Assembly (NCBI GenBank): GCA_004570425.1
Contig: SPQJ01000005.1
Span: forward strand, 62,001-126,000
Reading direction: 5' to 3'
DNA: 64,000 bases
From: Bacillus sp. AZ43
GTDB taxonomy: Bacteria > Actinomycetota > Actinomycetes > Mycobacteriales > Geodermatophilaceae
In this document: positions 16,992 to 25,400 of the stretch, piece by piece
How the letters are laid out: every line of letters starts with the position of its first letter
Numbering within the stretch: the first letter of the stretch is position 1
Notes under the pieces: model-generated
The model's database searches: none
The model's input: the letters and a program-made list of their open reading frames with translations, nothing else
Told to the model about the DNA's origin: nothing
Position numbers and translations under genes: made by a program

Positions 16992-18274
16992 GAGACCTCC
17001 ACGCCGTTGACGTAGGCGACCGTGCCGATGCACAGCCCCACGAAGAGCACTGCCAGGACGAGCGGCGCCAGCCAGCGGGGCCGCCGGTCACCGGTGAGCA
17101 CGACCGCCGCGGCGGCGAGCACGGGGAAGGCGGCGAGCACGTAGCGGCCCGAGCCCATGAAGTCCTTCGTCCCGATGATCGGGATCGCCAGCGAGACCAC
17201 CGTGTAGGCGGCGTAGCCCCAGCCGAACCGGCGCCAGACGGTGCGGACCAGGAGCACGGCGGCCAGGCAGGCCAGCGCCTGCGGCACGATCAGCACCGCG
17301 ACGTCCCAGATGCCGTGGTAGAGCGTGCCGAGGAAGACCAGCTTGAGCCAGGTCGCCGGCCCGCCCGGCTGGTTCCAGCCCGGGGCGCCCTGGACGGTGG
17401 CGAACGCCACCGGGTCGCCGAACCGGACGCCGAGGTAGACCATCCACGCCAGCAGGCCGGTCCCGGACAGGAGCAGGGCGGCCTGCCGCCACCGCAGGAG
17501 CGGCACGGCGGCCACGAGCTCGCGCCAGGGCAGCGGCGCCCCACCGGTCGGCACCGGCGGGGACGGCGGCTCCGCCGGCCCGCCCCCGGCGGTCACGAGC
17601 ACCGGCGCCGCACGCCGGGCGGCACGCTCCTCGGCGAGCAGCTCGGTCGCCCGCACCACCAGGCCCACGGCGACGGCGACACCCACCGGGCGGCCGGCCG
17701 TGGCCACCGCCCCGACGAGCCCGGCGAGGACGTAGTGCCGCCGCTCGAGCAGCGCGAACGCGCCCAGCACGCTCAGCAGGTAGGAGGCGTCGCCGTACCC
17801 GCTGCCGTAGAGGAACAGGCTGTAGGGATAGACGAGCGCCAGGGCCACGGCGACCACCGCGGCCCGCGGCGACAGGCGCGAGCGCGCCCAGTCGGCGAAG
17901 AGCACCAGCACCCCGGCCGCGCACAGGAGCGTCAGCAGGGCCGCGGCGGTCGAGTGGTCGCCGCCCAGCAGCCCGCCGAGCGCCCGGACCTGCAGCGGGT
18001 ACGCCGGGAAGAACGCGACCGGCGACTGCTCGCCGGGCACGTACCAGTAGCCCTCGTCGGCGATGAGGTGGTACCAGCCCGAGTCGCCCTGGAACCAGGC
18101 GTCCAGCCACGCCGGGCCGTCCAGATAGGGCCGGGAGGCGTTGGGCGGAAGGGTGCGGTACGTCAGCCAGGCGAGCGTCGACGTCGCCGTGGCCATGAGG
18201 GCGAACGCGGCCAGCGCGTAGAGCGGCAGACGGTCGACGACTCGGCCGAGCCTCCCGCCTGTTGCCTGCGTCAC
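16988..18274 (-). CDS. PIG-V-like integral membrane mannosyltransferase, first gene of envelope operon
   Basis: A 428-residue multi-pass protein with about 10-12 hydrophobic segments. The first extracytoplasmic loop has the GT-C type acidic motif (FQGDSGWYHLIADEGY), and the pattern PVAFFPAYPLQVRALG, VYPYSLFLYGSGYGDASYL is typical of the PIG-V/GPI-mannosyltransferase-2-like bacterial family, which takes sugar from a lipid-phosphate donor. GTG 18274 is chosen: a TACATT hexamer ends 7 bases upstream on this strand and no ribosome site is seen, so the transcript may be leaderless. The frame stays open to 18448 but that extension overlaps the divergent gene region and is not membrane-like. Confidence 0.75.
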   Translation of the reverse strand: MTQATGGRLGRVVDRLPLYALAAFALMATATSTLAWLTYRTLPPNASRPYLDGPAWLDAWFQGDSGWYHLIADEGYWYVPGEQSPVAFFPAYPLQVRALGGLLGGDHSTAAALLTLLCAAGVLVLFADWARSRLSPRAAVVAVALALVYPYSLFLYGSGYGDASYLLSVLGAFALLERRHYVLAGLVGAVATAGRPVGVAVAVGLVVRATELLAEERAARRAAPVLVTAGGGPAEPPSPPVPTGGAPLPWRELVAAVPLLRWRQAALLLSGTGLLAWMVYLGVRFGDPVAFATVQGAPGWNQPGGPATWLKLVFLGTLYHGIWDVAVLIVPQALACLAAVLLVRTVWRRFGWGYAAYTVVSLAIPIIGTKDFMGSGRYVLAAFPVLAAAAVVLTGDRRPRWLAPLVLAVLFVGLCIGTVAYVNGVEVS

Positions 18275-18281
18275 GTGCGGC

Positions 18282-18287
18282 AATGTA
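18282..18287 (-). promoter_or_regulatory. Candidate -10 (TACATT) for the leaderless envelope operon
   Basis: TACATT on the minus strand, 7 bases before the GTG at 18274, matching the leaderless spacing seen at several genes in this window. No good -35 is visible. Confidence 0.4.
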
Positions 18288-18422
18288 GGGGCGCCGGGAT
18301 ATCGAGTACAGGAACACCCGTAACCCGACGGACGGCTGGGACACGTGGGGCCAGTCGGTGCGCGATGGACACCCGCCGCCCGCCCGGGCGGTGGGTCGGC
18401 ATGGCTGAGGACGAGGTCGAGG

Positions 18423-19265
18423 GTGCTGCTCTCCGTACTGGCGATCACCGGCGCAGCGCTCTGCTACGGGGCGTCGGCCGTGCTGCAGGCGTCCGCGGTC
18501 GCCCGGTCCGCGCGCAGCGATCTCCCCGGGCTGCTCGGCCGGCTGGCCCTGGACCCCCGCTACCTCGGCGGGCTGCTGCTGGTGGCCGCCGGGTTCGCGC
18601 TGTCGGTGGTGGCGATCCGGGCGCTCCCGCTCTTCGTCGTGCAGGCCGGACGTGCCTCCAGCCTCGGGGTGACCGCCGTGCTGGCGACCGTGGTGCTGGG
18701 CTCCCGGCTGCAGCGGTCGGAGCGCCTGGCGCTCGCCGGCGTCGCCGCCGGGCTGGTCGCCGTGGCGCTGGCGGCCACCCCGCAGGGCCCGGCGTCGGTT
18801 CCCGGTGCCGTCCGGTGGGCGGTCCTCGCCGCCGCGCTCGGTCTCCTCGCGCTCGTGGCGACGGCCGCCCGCACGCGGCCCTCCCCCCGGAGCGCGGCGC
18901 TCGTGGCGGCCCTGGCCGGCACGTGCTTCGGCCTGCTCGCCCTCGCCGCCCGCGTCCTCGGGCCGGTCGCCCTACCGGCCGTGCTGGGCGATCCCAGCGC
19001 CTGGGCCGCCGGGCTCGCGGCAGCCGGTGGGCTGGTGGCCGGCGCGCTCGCCCTGCAGCGGGGCACCGTCGTCGCGGTGACCACGACCATGGTGGCCACG
19101 GAGGCCGCGGTGGGCTCGCTGCTGGGCCTCGCCGTCGGCGACCGGCCGGCCGAGGGGCTCGCCTGGCTGGCGGCGGCCGGGTTCGTGGTGACCGTCGGGA
19201 GCGCGCTGCAGCTCGCCCGCTTCGGGGCCCCGGAGGCGCTCGCGGAGCCGGCCGCCGCCGAGTGA
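18423..19265 (+). CDS. DMT/EamA-like multi-pass membrane protein
   Basis: A 280-residue integral membrane protein with about nine to ten hydrophobic helices, the layout of the drug/metabolite transporter or NIPA-like superfamily: LLSVLAITGAALCYGASAVLQ at the start, then VVQAGRASSLGVTAVLATVV and a second similar half (TVVAVTTTMVATEAAVGSLLG). Family members move small metabolites or magnesium; substrate unknown. The GTG at 18423 is chosen because GACGAGG stands 6 bases upstream; the GTG at 18345 would add a non-hydrophobic 26-residue extension. It is followed after 29 bases by the YihY-like gene on the same strand. Confidence 0.75.
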   Translation: MLLSVLAITGAALCYGASAVLQASAVARSARSDLPGLLGRLALDPRYLGGLLLVAAGFALSVVAIRALPLFVVQAGRASSLGVTAVLATVVLGSRLQRSERLALAGVAAGLVAVALAATPQGPASVPGAVRWAVLAAALGLLALVATAARTRPSPRSAALVAALAGTCFGLLALAARVLGPVALPAVLGDPSAWAAGLAAAGGLVAGALALQRGTVVAVTTTMVATEAAVGSLLGLAVGDRPAEGLAWLAAAGFVVTVGSALQLARFGAPEALAEPAAAE

Positions 19266-19294
19266 CCCGGCCCGCTGCAGGGAACAGCACCGGC

Positions 19295-20191
19295 ATGGCG
19301 AGCGCCCGGATCCTGCGGCGGGTGGTGGGGCACGTCCTCCACGACCGGCTGATGGTGCTCAGCGCGGCGATCTCCTTCTTCGCCATCCTGTCCATCGCCC
19401 CGTTGCTGGTCACCGCGCTCTCGGTCTACGGCGCCGTGAACACCCCGCGCGAGGCCCTCGAGCAGCTCTCGGACCTCGCCGGAGTGCTGCCACCCGAGCT
19501 CGAGCCCCTGGTCGCCGACCAGCTCACCACCGTCACCGCCGCCTCCGGCCAGGTGCTCACCGTCCGGGGGCTCGCCGGCCTCGTCGTCGCCCTCTGGACG
19601 GCCACCACCGCGGCGACCTACCTCGTCGACGCCCTGACCCTGGCCTACCACGAGACGGAGACCCGCAGCCTGCTCCGCCGCACCGGGCTCGCGCTGCTCC
19701 TGGTGCTCGGCGGCGCCGTCCTCCTGGCGCTCGTGCTCGTGGCGGCGGGCGCGCTGTCCGGAGCGGTGGACCGGGGGCCGCCGGTGGTGCGGGCGCTCGG
19801 GCCCGCGCTCACCTGGCTGGGCCTGGGCACGCTCATGGCGGTGGTGCTCGCCTTGCTCTACCGCTTCGCCCCCGATCGGAAGCAGGCCCGCTGGCGCTGG
19901 ATCAGTCCCGGCGCCGGCCTCACCACGGTGCTGTGGCTGGGGACGTCGGCCGTCCTGTTCGCCTACGTGCGGAGCTTCGGCAGCTACGAGTCCACCTACG
20001 GCCCGCTCTCGGGGGTGGCGATCAGCATGTTCTGGCTCTGGCTCAGCGTCGTGCTGGTGATCCTCGGCGCGGTGGTCAACGCCGAGACCGAGCGGCAGAC
20101 CGTCCGCGACTCGACGGTGGGGCCCGACCGCCCGCCCGGGCAGCGCGGCGCGGTGGTCGCCGACAGCGTCCCGCCCTATCCGGGCGAGTAA
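19295..20191 (+). CDS. YihY/BrkB family inner-membrane protein
   Basis: A 298-residue multi-pass protein of the YihY/virulence factor BrkB family (formerly called ribonuclease BN in error). It carries the family's early LMVLSAAISFFAILSIAPLL helix, the PPELEPLVADQL loop, and the late AYVRSFGSYESTYGPLSGV segment followed by FWLWLSVVLVILGAVVNAE. Function is not settled; proposed roles are in envelope integrity or transport. The ATG at 19295 has CAGGGA 10 bases upstream. The tail after residue 265 is disordered and proline-rich. Confidence 0.85.
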   Translation: MASARILRRVVGHVLHDRLMVLSAAISFFAILSIAPLLVTALSVYGAVNTPREALEQLSDLAGVLPPELEPLVADQLTTVTAASGQVLTVRGLAGLVVALWTATTAATYLVDALTLAYHETETRSLLRRTGLALLLVLGGAVLLALVLVAAGALSGAVDRGPPVVRALGPALTWLGLGTLMAVVLALLYRFAPDRKQARWRWISPGAGLTTVLWLGTSAVLFAYVRSFGSYESTYGPLSGVAISMFWLWLSVVLVILGAVVNAETERQTVRDSTVGPDRPPGQRGAVVADSVPPYPGE

Positions 20192-20195
20192 CGGG

Positions 20196-20942
20196 TCAGA
20201 CGGACCAGCCGGGGAAGTCCCGTCCGGCCCACGCGCGCAGGCGCTCGGCGTCGTCGCGCAGCTCGTCCCGGAGCCGGTCGCGGACGGCGGGCGCCGGCGC
20301 CGGGGGGCGCTCGGGTGCGGAGTTCCGCCGCCCCGCCATCTCGCCGGTCCAGCAGGTGTCGTCGACGCCGAGGAACGCGAACAACCCCCGGAGCGTCGCG
20401 CGGGGGTCCTCCCTCAGGTCCTCCTGCGCCACCACGTGGATGCGCCCCTCGAAGACGCCGGTGGTCAGGAACGGGGTGAGCCGCTCGAGGTACCGGCCGC
20501 GCGCCACGTACTGGCTGCCGGGGTCGAGCAGGGCCTCCTCCGGCGGCCGCGTCTCGGAGCCCTCGCGCCGGTGGTGCCAGTACTGCGAGACCGCCCGCTC
20601 GACCGGGTCGCGGACGGCGTAGACCAGCGATGCCCCCGGGATCAGCGCCGCCATGCGCCCGGCCGCCTCGGGGTGCGCCGGCGAGGTGTAGCCCGGCGAC
20701 GCCTCGCCCCGCACCGGCGCCGCCGGGTCGAACTGCGCGGCGTACCAGTCGGCGCCCCGGTGCCAGGTGCCGGCCGCCCAGGACGACCCGGCGTCGTCGG
20801 TGCCGACGAAGAAGTTCAGCTCCTTGGGCTGCGACATGGACACCTGGGGGTGCAGGTCGAGGGCCGAGTGCAGCGTCGTGGTGCCGCACTTCATCGCCCC
20901 CACGATCACCAGGTTCGGCAACGCTCCGCGGACTCCTGTCAC
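20196..20942 (-). CDS. Sulfotransferase, PAPS-dependent
   Basis: A 248-residue cytosolic-type sulfotransferase. The 5'-phosphosulfate loop is VGAMKCGTTTLHSAL (residues 14-28) and the 3'-phosphate element is YAVRDPVERAVSQYWH (about 109-124), with KELNFF between them. It transfers sulfate from PAPS to a hydroxyl or amine; the acceptor is unknown, possibly a glycan or lipid. It starts at GTG 20942 and stands alone, convergent with the YihY gene (4-base gap) and divergent from the flavohemoprotein. Confidence 0.85.
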   Translation of the reverse strand: MTGVRGALPNLVIVGAMKCGTTTLHSALDLHPQVSMSQPKELNFFVGTDDAGSSWAAGTWHRGADWYAAQFDPAAPVRGEASPGYTSPAHPEAAGRMAALIPGASLVYAVRDPVERAVSQYWHHRREGSETRPPEEALLDPGSQYVARGRYLERLTPFLTTGVFEGRIHVVAQEDLREDPRATLRGLFAFLGVDDTCWTGEMAGRRNSAPERPPAPAPAVRDRLRDELRDDAERLRAWAGRDFPGWSV

Positions 20943-21085
20943 GGCCCCAGCCTCGCGCGTCCGTGCACGGCCCGCGACACGCCCGGCGGAAATCGCACGC
21001 CTCAGATCCGGCCGAATGGGTAGCGGGCGAAGAGCGGAACGTGACCGCGCCAGCGGGGGGCTAGTCGACTGGCAGAGGAGGACAC

Positions 21086-22336
21086 GTGCTTTCCGACCGA
21101 TCCCGTCCCGTGATCGAGGCGACCCTTCCGGTGGTGGCCGACAACATCGAGGAGATCGCGACCCGGTTCTACGCGCACCTGTTCGGTGAGCACCCCGAGC
21201 TCCTGGACGGGGTGTTCAACCGGGGCAACCAGGCCGAGAAGACCCAGCAGCTGGCGCTGGCCGGATCGGTGGCGGTGTTCGCGAGCTCGCTGGTGAAGGT
21301 CCCCGAGCAGCTGCCCGAGCACCTGCTCTCGCGCATCGCCCACAAGCACGCGTCGCTGGGCATCACACCGGCGCAGTACGACGTCGTCCACGACAACCTG
21401 TTCTGGGCCATCGCCGACGTGCTCGGCGACGCCGTGACGCCCGAGGTGGCGGCCGCCTGGGACGAGGTCTACTGGCTGATGGCCTACGCGCTGATCAACC
21501 AGGAGCGCGGCCTCTACAGCGCCCGCGGGGTCCGTCCCGACACGGTCTGGCGCGAGTGGGAGGTGGCCGAGAAGGTGGACGAGACACCCGACGTCGTCAC
21601 CTTCCGGATGCGGAAGATCGACGACCGGCTGGTGAAGACCTCGCTGCCCGGCCAGTACGTGACGGTGCAGGTACCGATGCCCGACGGCGTCCGGCAGCCG
21701 CGGCAGTACAGCCTGACGAGGGCCGACGACGGCGAGCACCGCCAGTTCTCCGTCAAGCGGGTCCGCGGCGGCGGCAAGCCCGACGGCGAGGTGTCCAACC
21801 TCCTCTGCGACCGGGTGCGGGTCGGCGACCGGCTGACCATGTCGCTGCCGTTCGGCGACGTCGTCCTCGACGACTCGGGGCGCCCGGTGGTGTTCGCCAG
21901 CGCCGGCATCGGGATCACGCCGATGGCCGGCATGCTCTCCCACCTGGCCGCGGCCGGGTCGCACCTGCCGATCACCCTCCTGCACGCCGACGTCGACGAG
22001 TCCTCCTTCGCGCTGCGGCACCAGGTGCTCGACGACCTGGGCACGCTCACGGGTGGCTCGGCGCACGTCTGGTACGAGCGCGGGGCGCAGACAGCGCTGC
22101 CGGTCGAGGTGCACGCCGGGGTCATGGACCTCGACGACGTCAAGCTGCCCGACGACGCCGGCTACTACCTCTGCGGGCCGCTGCCGTTCATGCAGGCCGT
22201 CCGCAGCGCGCTCATCGAGCGGGGCGTGCCGGCCCGCGACATCCAGTACGAGGTGTTCGGCCCCGACCTGTGGCAGGCCGACCTCGCCACCGAGGACACG
22301 CCCGGCGCCGGCGAGGGCGGCAGGCACGGCGCCTGA
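21086..22336 (+). CDS. hmp: Flavohemoprotein, nitric oxide dioxygenase
   Basis: A 416-residue Hmp. The globin domain (about 1-140) has the distal Tyr in TRFYAHLF, Gln in KTQQLAL and the proximal His in IAHKHASLGI. The FNR part has the FAD motif RQYSLT (about 211), the NAD-binding VFASAGIGITPMAGML, and a C-terminal YLCGPLPFMQAV. It oxidises nitric oxide to nitrate using O2 and NAD(P)H. GTG 21086 follows GAGGAGG by 5-6 bases. It is the first of three same-strand genes; the next starts 37 bases after the stop. Confidence 0.92.
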   Translation: MLSDRSRPVIEATLPVVADNIEEIATRFYAHLFGEHPELLDGVFNRGNQAEKTQQLALAGSVAVFASSLVKVPEQLPEHLLSRIAHKHASLGITPAQYDVVHDNLFWAIADVLGDAVTPEVAAAWDEVYWLMAYALINQERGLYSARGVRPDTVWREWEVAEKVDETPDVVTFRMRKIDDRLVKTSLPGQYVTVQVPMPDGVRQPRQYSLTRADDGEHRQFSVKRVRGGGKPDGEVSNLLCDRVRVGDRLTMSLPFGDVVLDDSGRPVVFASAGIGITPMAGMLSHLAAAGSHLPITLLHADVDESSFALRHQVLDDLGTLTGGSAHVWYERGAQTALPVEVHAGVMDLDDVKLPDDAGYYLCGPLPFMQAVRSALIERGVPARDIQYEVFGPDLWQADLATEDTPGAGEGGRHGA

Positions 22337-22373
22337 CGCCGCCACCGACCGACCCCTGCCCGAGGAGGCGCGC

Positions 22374-23513
22374 GTGGACATCCCCGCGATGCGGGCCAAC
22401 TTCGCCAAGGCCGCGGCGACCGGCGACGAGGCCCCGCTGTACTTCTACTCCCACCTGTTCCTGACCCATCCCGAGACCAGGCAGCTGTTCCCGGTGTCGA
22501 TGGCCCACCAGCGCGACCGGTTGTTCGCCGCGCTGGGCGAGGTGGTCGCCCGCGTCGACGACCTGGACGCCCTGGTGCCGATCCTGCAGCAGCTGGGCCG
22601 CGACCACCGGAAGTTCGGGACGGTGGCCGCCCACTACCCGGCGGTGGGCGCGAGCCTGCTCGCCACGCTCGAGCACTTCGACGAGGAGTGGAACCCGGAG
22701 CTCGCCAAGAGCTGGTCGGAGGCCTACGACGTCGTCGCCACCGTGATGATCCAGGCCGCCGAGGAGGCCGAGGACCAACCGGCGTGGTGGGACGCCGACG
22801 TCCTGGCCCACGAACGCCGCACGCTCGACGTGGCGGTGCTCCGGATCCGCCCGAGGACCCGCTACGAGTACCTGCCCGGGCAGTCGCTGTCCCTGGAGAC
22901 CGACCTGCGCCCGAAGCTGTGGCGCTACTACTCCCCCGCCAACGCCCCGCACCCCGACGGCGTCATCGAGCTGCACGTCAAGGCTCGCGACGGCGGCCCG
23001 GTGAGCTCGGCCCTGGTGCGCCGCGTGGGCGTCGGCGACGTCCTCCGGCTCGGGCCGCCCGTGGGGCACCTGGCGCTGGACGGCGAGTCCGATCGCGACC
23101 TGCTCCTGGTCGCGGGTGGCATGGGCCTGGCCCCGCTCAAGGCGCTGGTCGACCAGGTCGCGAGCCAGGGCCCGCCCCGCCGGGTGGACCTGTTCGCCGG
23201 GTTCCGCACGGAGGACCAGGTCTACGACCGGGCGTCCCTGCAGCAGCTGGCGGCCGAGCACCCCTGGCTGTCGGTCACGCTCGCCGTCTCCGACGACCCG
23301 GCGTCGTCGCTCGAGCAGGGCGAGATCGCCGACGTCGTCCTGCGGCACGGGCCCTGGGTCAGCCGCGAGGTGTACGTGGCCGGGCCGGCCCCGATGGTCG
23401 ACGACACCGTCGGCCGGCTCGCGCAGCACGGAGTCCCGCCGCACCGCATGTCCAGCGAGGTCTTCGCCCCGAGCCGACCGGGGCCCAGTGTCGACGGAGA
23501 GGTGACCGAATGA
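22374..23513 (+). CDS. Second globin-FAD/NAD reductase fusion, divergent flavohemoprotein
   Basis: A 379-residue globin plus ferredoxin-reductase protein, only distantly similar to the preceding Hmp. The globin part shows YFYSHLFLTHPETRQLFP, AHQRDRLFAALGEV and the proximal His in GRDHRKFGTVAAHYP; the reductase part has RYYSPANAP for FAD and LLLVAGGMGLAPLKALVDQV for NAD, ending MSSEVFAP. Similar actinobacterial proteins are annotated as oxidoreductases with a globin domain and may bind O2 or NO; activity is inferred. GTG 22374 follows GAGGAGG by 5 bases. Its stop overlaps the DivIVA-like gene's ATG by 4 bases. Confidence 0.85.
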   Translation: MDIPAMRANFAKAAATGDEAPLYFYSHLFLTHPETRQLFPVSMAHQRDRLFAALGEVVARVDDLDALVPILQQLGRDHRKFGTVAAHYPAVGASLLATLEHFDEEWNPELAKSWSEAYDVVATVMIQAAEEAEDQPAWWDADVLAHERRTLDVAVLRIRPRTRYEYLPGQSLSLETDLRPKLWRYYSPANAPHPDGVIELHVKARDGGPVSSALVRRVGVGDVLRLGPPVGHLALDGESDRDLLLVAGGMGLAPLKALVDQVASQGPPRRVDLFAGFRTEDQVYDRASLQQLAAEHPWLSVTLAVSDDPASSLEQGEIADVVLRHGPWVSREVYVAGPAPMVDDTVGRLAQHGVPPHRMSSEVFAPSRPGPSVDGEVTE

Positions 23514-24256
23514 GCAGCGTCCAGAACGGGTCCGGGAACGAGGAACGGGGACTCACCCCCGCCGACCTGCAGAACCTGCGGTTCACCCGCGCCTCCATGC
23601 TGCGCCCGGGCTACGTGGACACCGAGGTCGACCGGGTGCTGCACCGGGTGGCCGAGGAGCTCGGCCGGCACATCGCCGAGAAGGCTGAGCTGCGGAACCA
23701 GGTCCGGGCCCTGCAGGCCCAGGTGGAGGGGACGACGGCGCCCGAACCCCCGAGCGAGCAGGCCGTCCGGATCCTGGCCAGCGCCCAGCAGACGGCGGAC
23801 AACTACGTCGCCGAGGCGGAGGAGTTCAGCCGGCAGGTGACCAGCGAGGCGAGGGCCGAGTACGAGGAGGCCGTCCGCCGCGCCCGGGAGAACGCCGGCG
23901 CGATCATCCAGGCCGCCCAGGAGGCGGCCGCCCGGATGACCGGTCCCGCGCCGGCCGACGCCGACGCACCGGGACGCAGCGTGGAGGAGCTCGAGGAGCA
24001 GGTGGCCTACCTCAAGGCGTTCGGCCAGGCCGTCCGCGTCCAGCTGCGCTCCTACCTGGAGGCGCTCATCAGCGACGTCGAGACCGAATGGGGGCGGGCG
24101 GACCCGGCGGCCCTGCCGGCCGGGCCGCCCCTGCCGCCGGCGCAGCGATCGGCCTCGGAGGGCGGCGCCACCGCGTTCGCCGACAACACCGTCGCCGACG
24201 ACGCGACCACCGACGACGGGATGCCCGCCGGGGCGAGGTCGCGCTCGTCCACCTGA
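23510..24256 (+). CDS. DivIVA-domain coiled-coil protein
   Basis: A 248-residue cytosolic protein. Residues about 12-55 fit the DivIVA membrane-curvature domain (LTPADLQNLRFTRASML, then GYVDTEVDRVLHRVAEEL). A long coiled coil follows (about 55-145, AELRNQVRALQAQVEG; EEFSRQVTSEARAEYEEAV), then a second helical block (SVEELEEQVAYLKAF) and an acidic disordered tail. DivIVA/Wag31 relatives organise polar growth and septation in actinobacteria, but this is not the canonical Wag31, which lies by ftsZ elsewhere. The ATG overlaps the upstream globin-reductase stop by 4 bases, so it is coupled to that gene. Confidence 0.8.
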   Translation: MSSVQNGSGNEERGLTPADLQNLRFTRASMLRPGYVDTEVDRVLHRVAEELGRHIAEKAELRNQVRALQAQVEGTTAPEPPSEQAVRILASAQQTADNYVAEAEEFSRQVTSEARAEYEEAVRRARENAGAIIQAAQEAAARMTGPAPADADAPGRSVEELEEQVAYLKAFGQAVRVQLRSYLEALISDVETEWGRADPAALPAGPPLPPAQRSASEGGATAFADNTVADDATTDDGMPAGARSRSST

Positions 24257-24266
24257 CCGGACGCCG

Positions 24267-24301
24267 CTCCGGCCCTGGCGTGGTCCGCGTCAGGGCCGGA
24301 G
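24267..24301. terminator. Hairpin between the DivIVA-like and hydrolase genes
   Basis: A perfect 11-base inverted repeat, CTCCGGCCCTG (24267-24277) with CAGGGCCGGAG (24291-24301), loop 13. It starts 10 bases after one stop and its right arm includes the last codons of the opposite gene, so it may serve both transcripts. Confidence 0.65.
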
Positions 24302-25156
24302 GGCGGCGTACACCTGCTCCGCGTGGTCGAACACGAGGAAGTGCCCCTCACCGGCGAACCAGTGCGCCGAGCAGTCGGGCAGCATCGCGCTGAGCACCTG
24401 CCCGAGGGCCACCGGCACCTGCCAGTCCTGGGTGCCGTGCCAGAGGTGGACGCGCTGGCGCACCGAGGCCAGCGGGAAGCCCCACGGCCGGAAGAGCAGG
24501 GCGCGGTCCTCCGCCAGCGCGGCGGAGCCGTTGCGCAACCCCTCGGTGAAGGTCGTGGCCAGGACGTCGTGCACCGCCGGGCGGCCGATCACCCGGCGGT
24601 CGGCTGGGTTCAGCCGCACCTGGAGGTAGCGCGGGATCCACGCGGGGCGGACCGCCAGGGGCGCGAAGGCCGGCCGGAGCAGGGCCGACGCCCGGGAGGG
24701 GCGGTGCATCGCCGCCCGCGCCCGTTCCGGGATCCACCGCGGCCACGGCCAGGGCACGTCGGGGGGCGGTGCGCCGCCCAGCACGCCGACGGTGCGCACC
24801 CGCTCCCCGAAGGCGTGCGCGCAGGCCAGCGCGTAGGCCGCGCCGCCGGAGAGGCTGAGGACGGCGAACCGGTCGATGCCGAGGTGGTCGAGCAGCGCCC
24901 CGACGTCGGCGGGCCAGTCCACGACCCGCCGGCCGGGCTGCGGATCCGAGCGGCCGAAGCCGGGCCGGTCGGGGACGACGAACCGCACGCCCCACCGGCG
25001 GTACGCCGCGGGGTCCTCGACGTGCCGCTCCAGACGGGAGCTCGGCGACCCGTGGCAGCCGAGGACCGGCCACCCCTCCGGATCGCCGTGCTCGGCGTAG
25101 GCCAGCGTCCGGCCGTCGCCGAGACGGAGGCGCCCCTCGCGGGGCCCGTCGTCCAC
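24290..25156 (-). CDS. Alpha/beta-fold hydrolase
   Basis: A 288-residue hydrolase. The family order is clear: oxyanion HG in GCHGSPSSR (about 34), the nucleophile elbow SLSGGAAYAL (Ser about 103), the acid in GTQDWQVP and the late His in GEGHFLVFDHA. It also has the LGxDG-type start GDGRTLAYAEHGDP. The substrate (ester, lactone or epoxide) is not visible. It convergently faces the DivIVA-like gene. Confidence 0.85.
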   Translation of the reverse strand: MDDGPREGRLRLGDGRTLAYAEHGDPEGWPVLGCHGSPSSRLERHVEDPAAYRRWGVRFVVPDRPGFGRSDPQPGRRVVDWPADVGALLDHLGIDRFAVLSLSGGAAYALACAHAFGERVRTVGVLGGAPPPDVPWPWPRWIPERARAAMHRPSRASALLRPAFAPLAVRPAWIPRYLQVRLNPADRRVIGRPAVHDVLATTFTEGLRNGSAALAEDRALLFRPWGFPLASVRQRVHLWHGTQDWQVPVALGQVLSAMLPDCSAHWFAGEGHFLVFDHAEQVYAALRP

Positions 25157-25176
25157 GCGGTCCCCCGGTCCCGGGC

Positions 25177-25371
25177 TCAGCGCCCCGCCGCCAGGCGCCT
25201 GGCCGCGCCGACGACGTAGACGACGGAGAGCACGAGGAACAGCAACCCCACGGCGGAGCGCACCTGGTCGTCGGTCAGCCCCGTCCGGCGGGCCGCCGGC
25301 CCGGCGACGGCGTCGGCGACCTTCGCGCGCCAGCCCTGGAGCCCTGCCCTGCCGACCGCCATCGCATCCAT
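25177..25371 (-). CDS. Small single-pass membrane protein, unknown
   Basis: A 64-residue protein with a basic N-terminal half, a LTDDQVRSAVG turn and one transmembrane helix (VGLLFLVLSVVYVVGAARRL). The ATG at 25371 is the likely start; an ATG at 25362 is possible. It is on the strand of the Mug gene, 29 bases downstream of its stop, and may be its last operon partner. I see nothing naming its function. Confidence 0.5.
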   Translation of the reverse strand: MDAMAVGRAGLQGWRAKVADAVAGPAARRTGLTDDQVRSAVGLLFLVLSVVYVVGAARRLAAGR

Positions 25372-25400
25372 GGGGCGGCGGTACCCGGCCGGCGTCCGGC

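Noticed and set aside
15328-17091. Single 587-residue fusion of the ChbG/YdjC gene with upstream sequence
   Set aside because: The upstream part is the shadow of the GT2 gene; the ChbG family start is at 16173 with a 4-base overlap.
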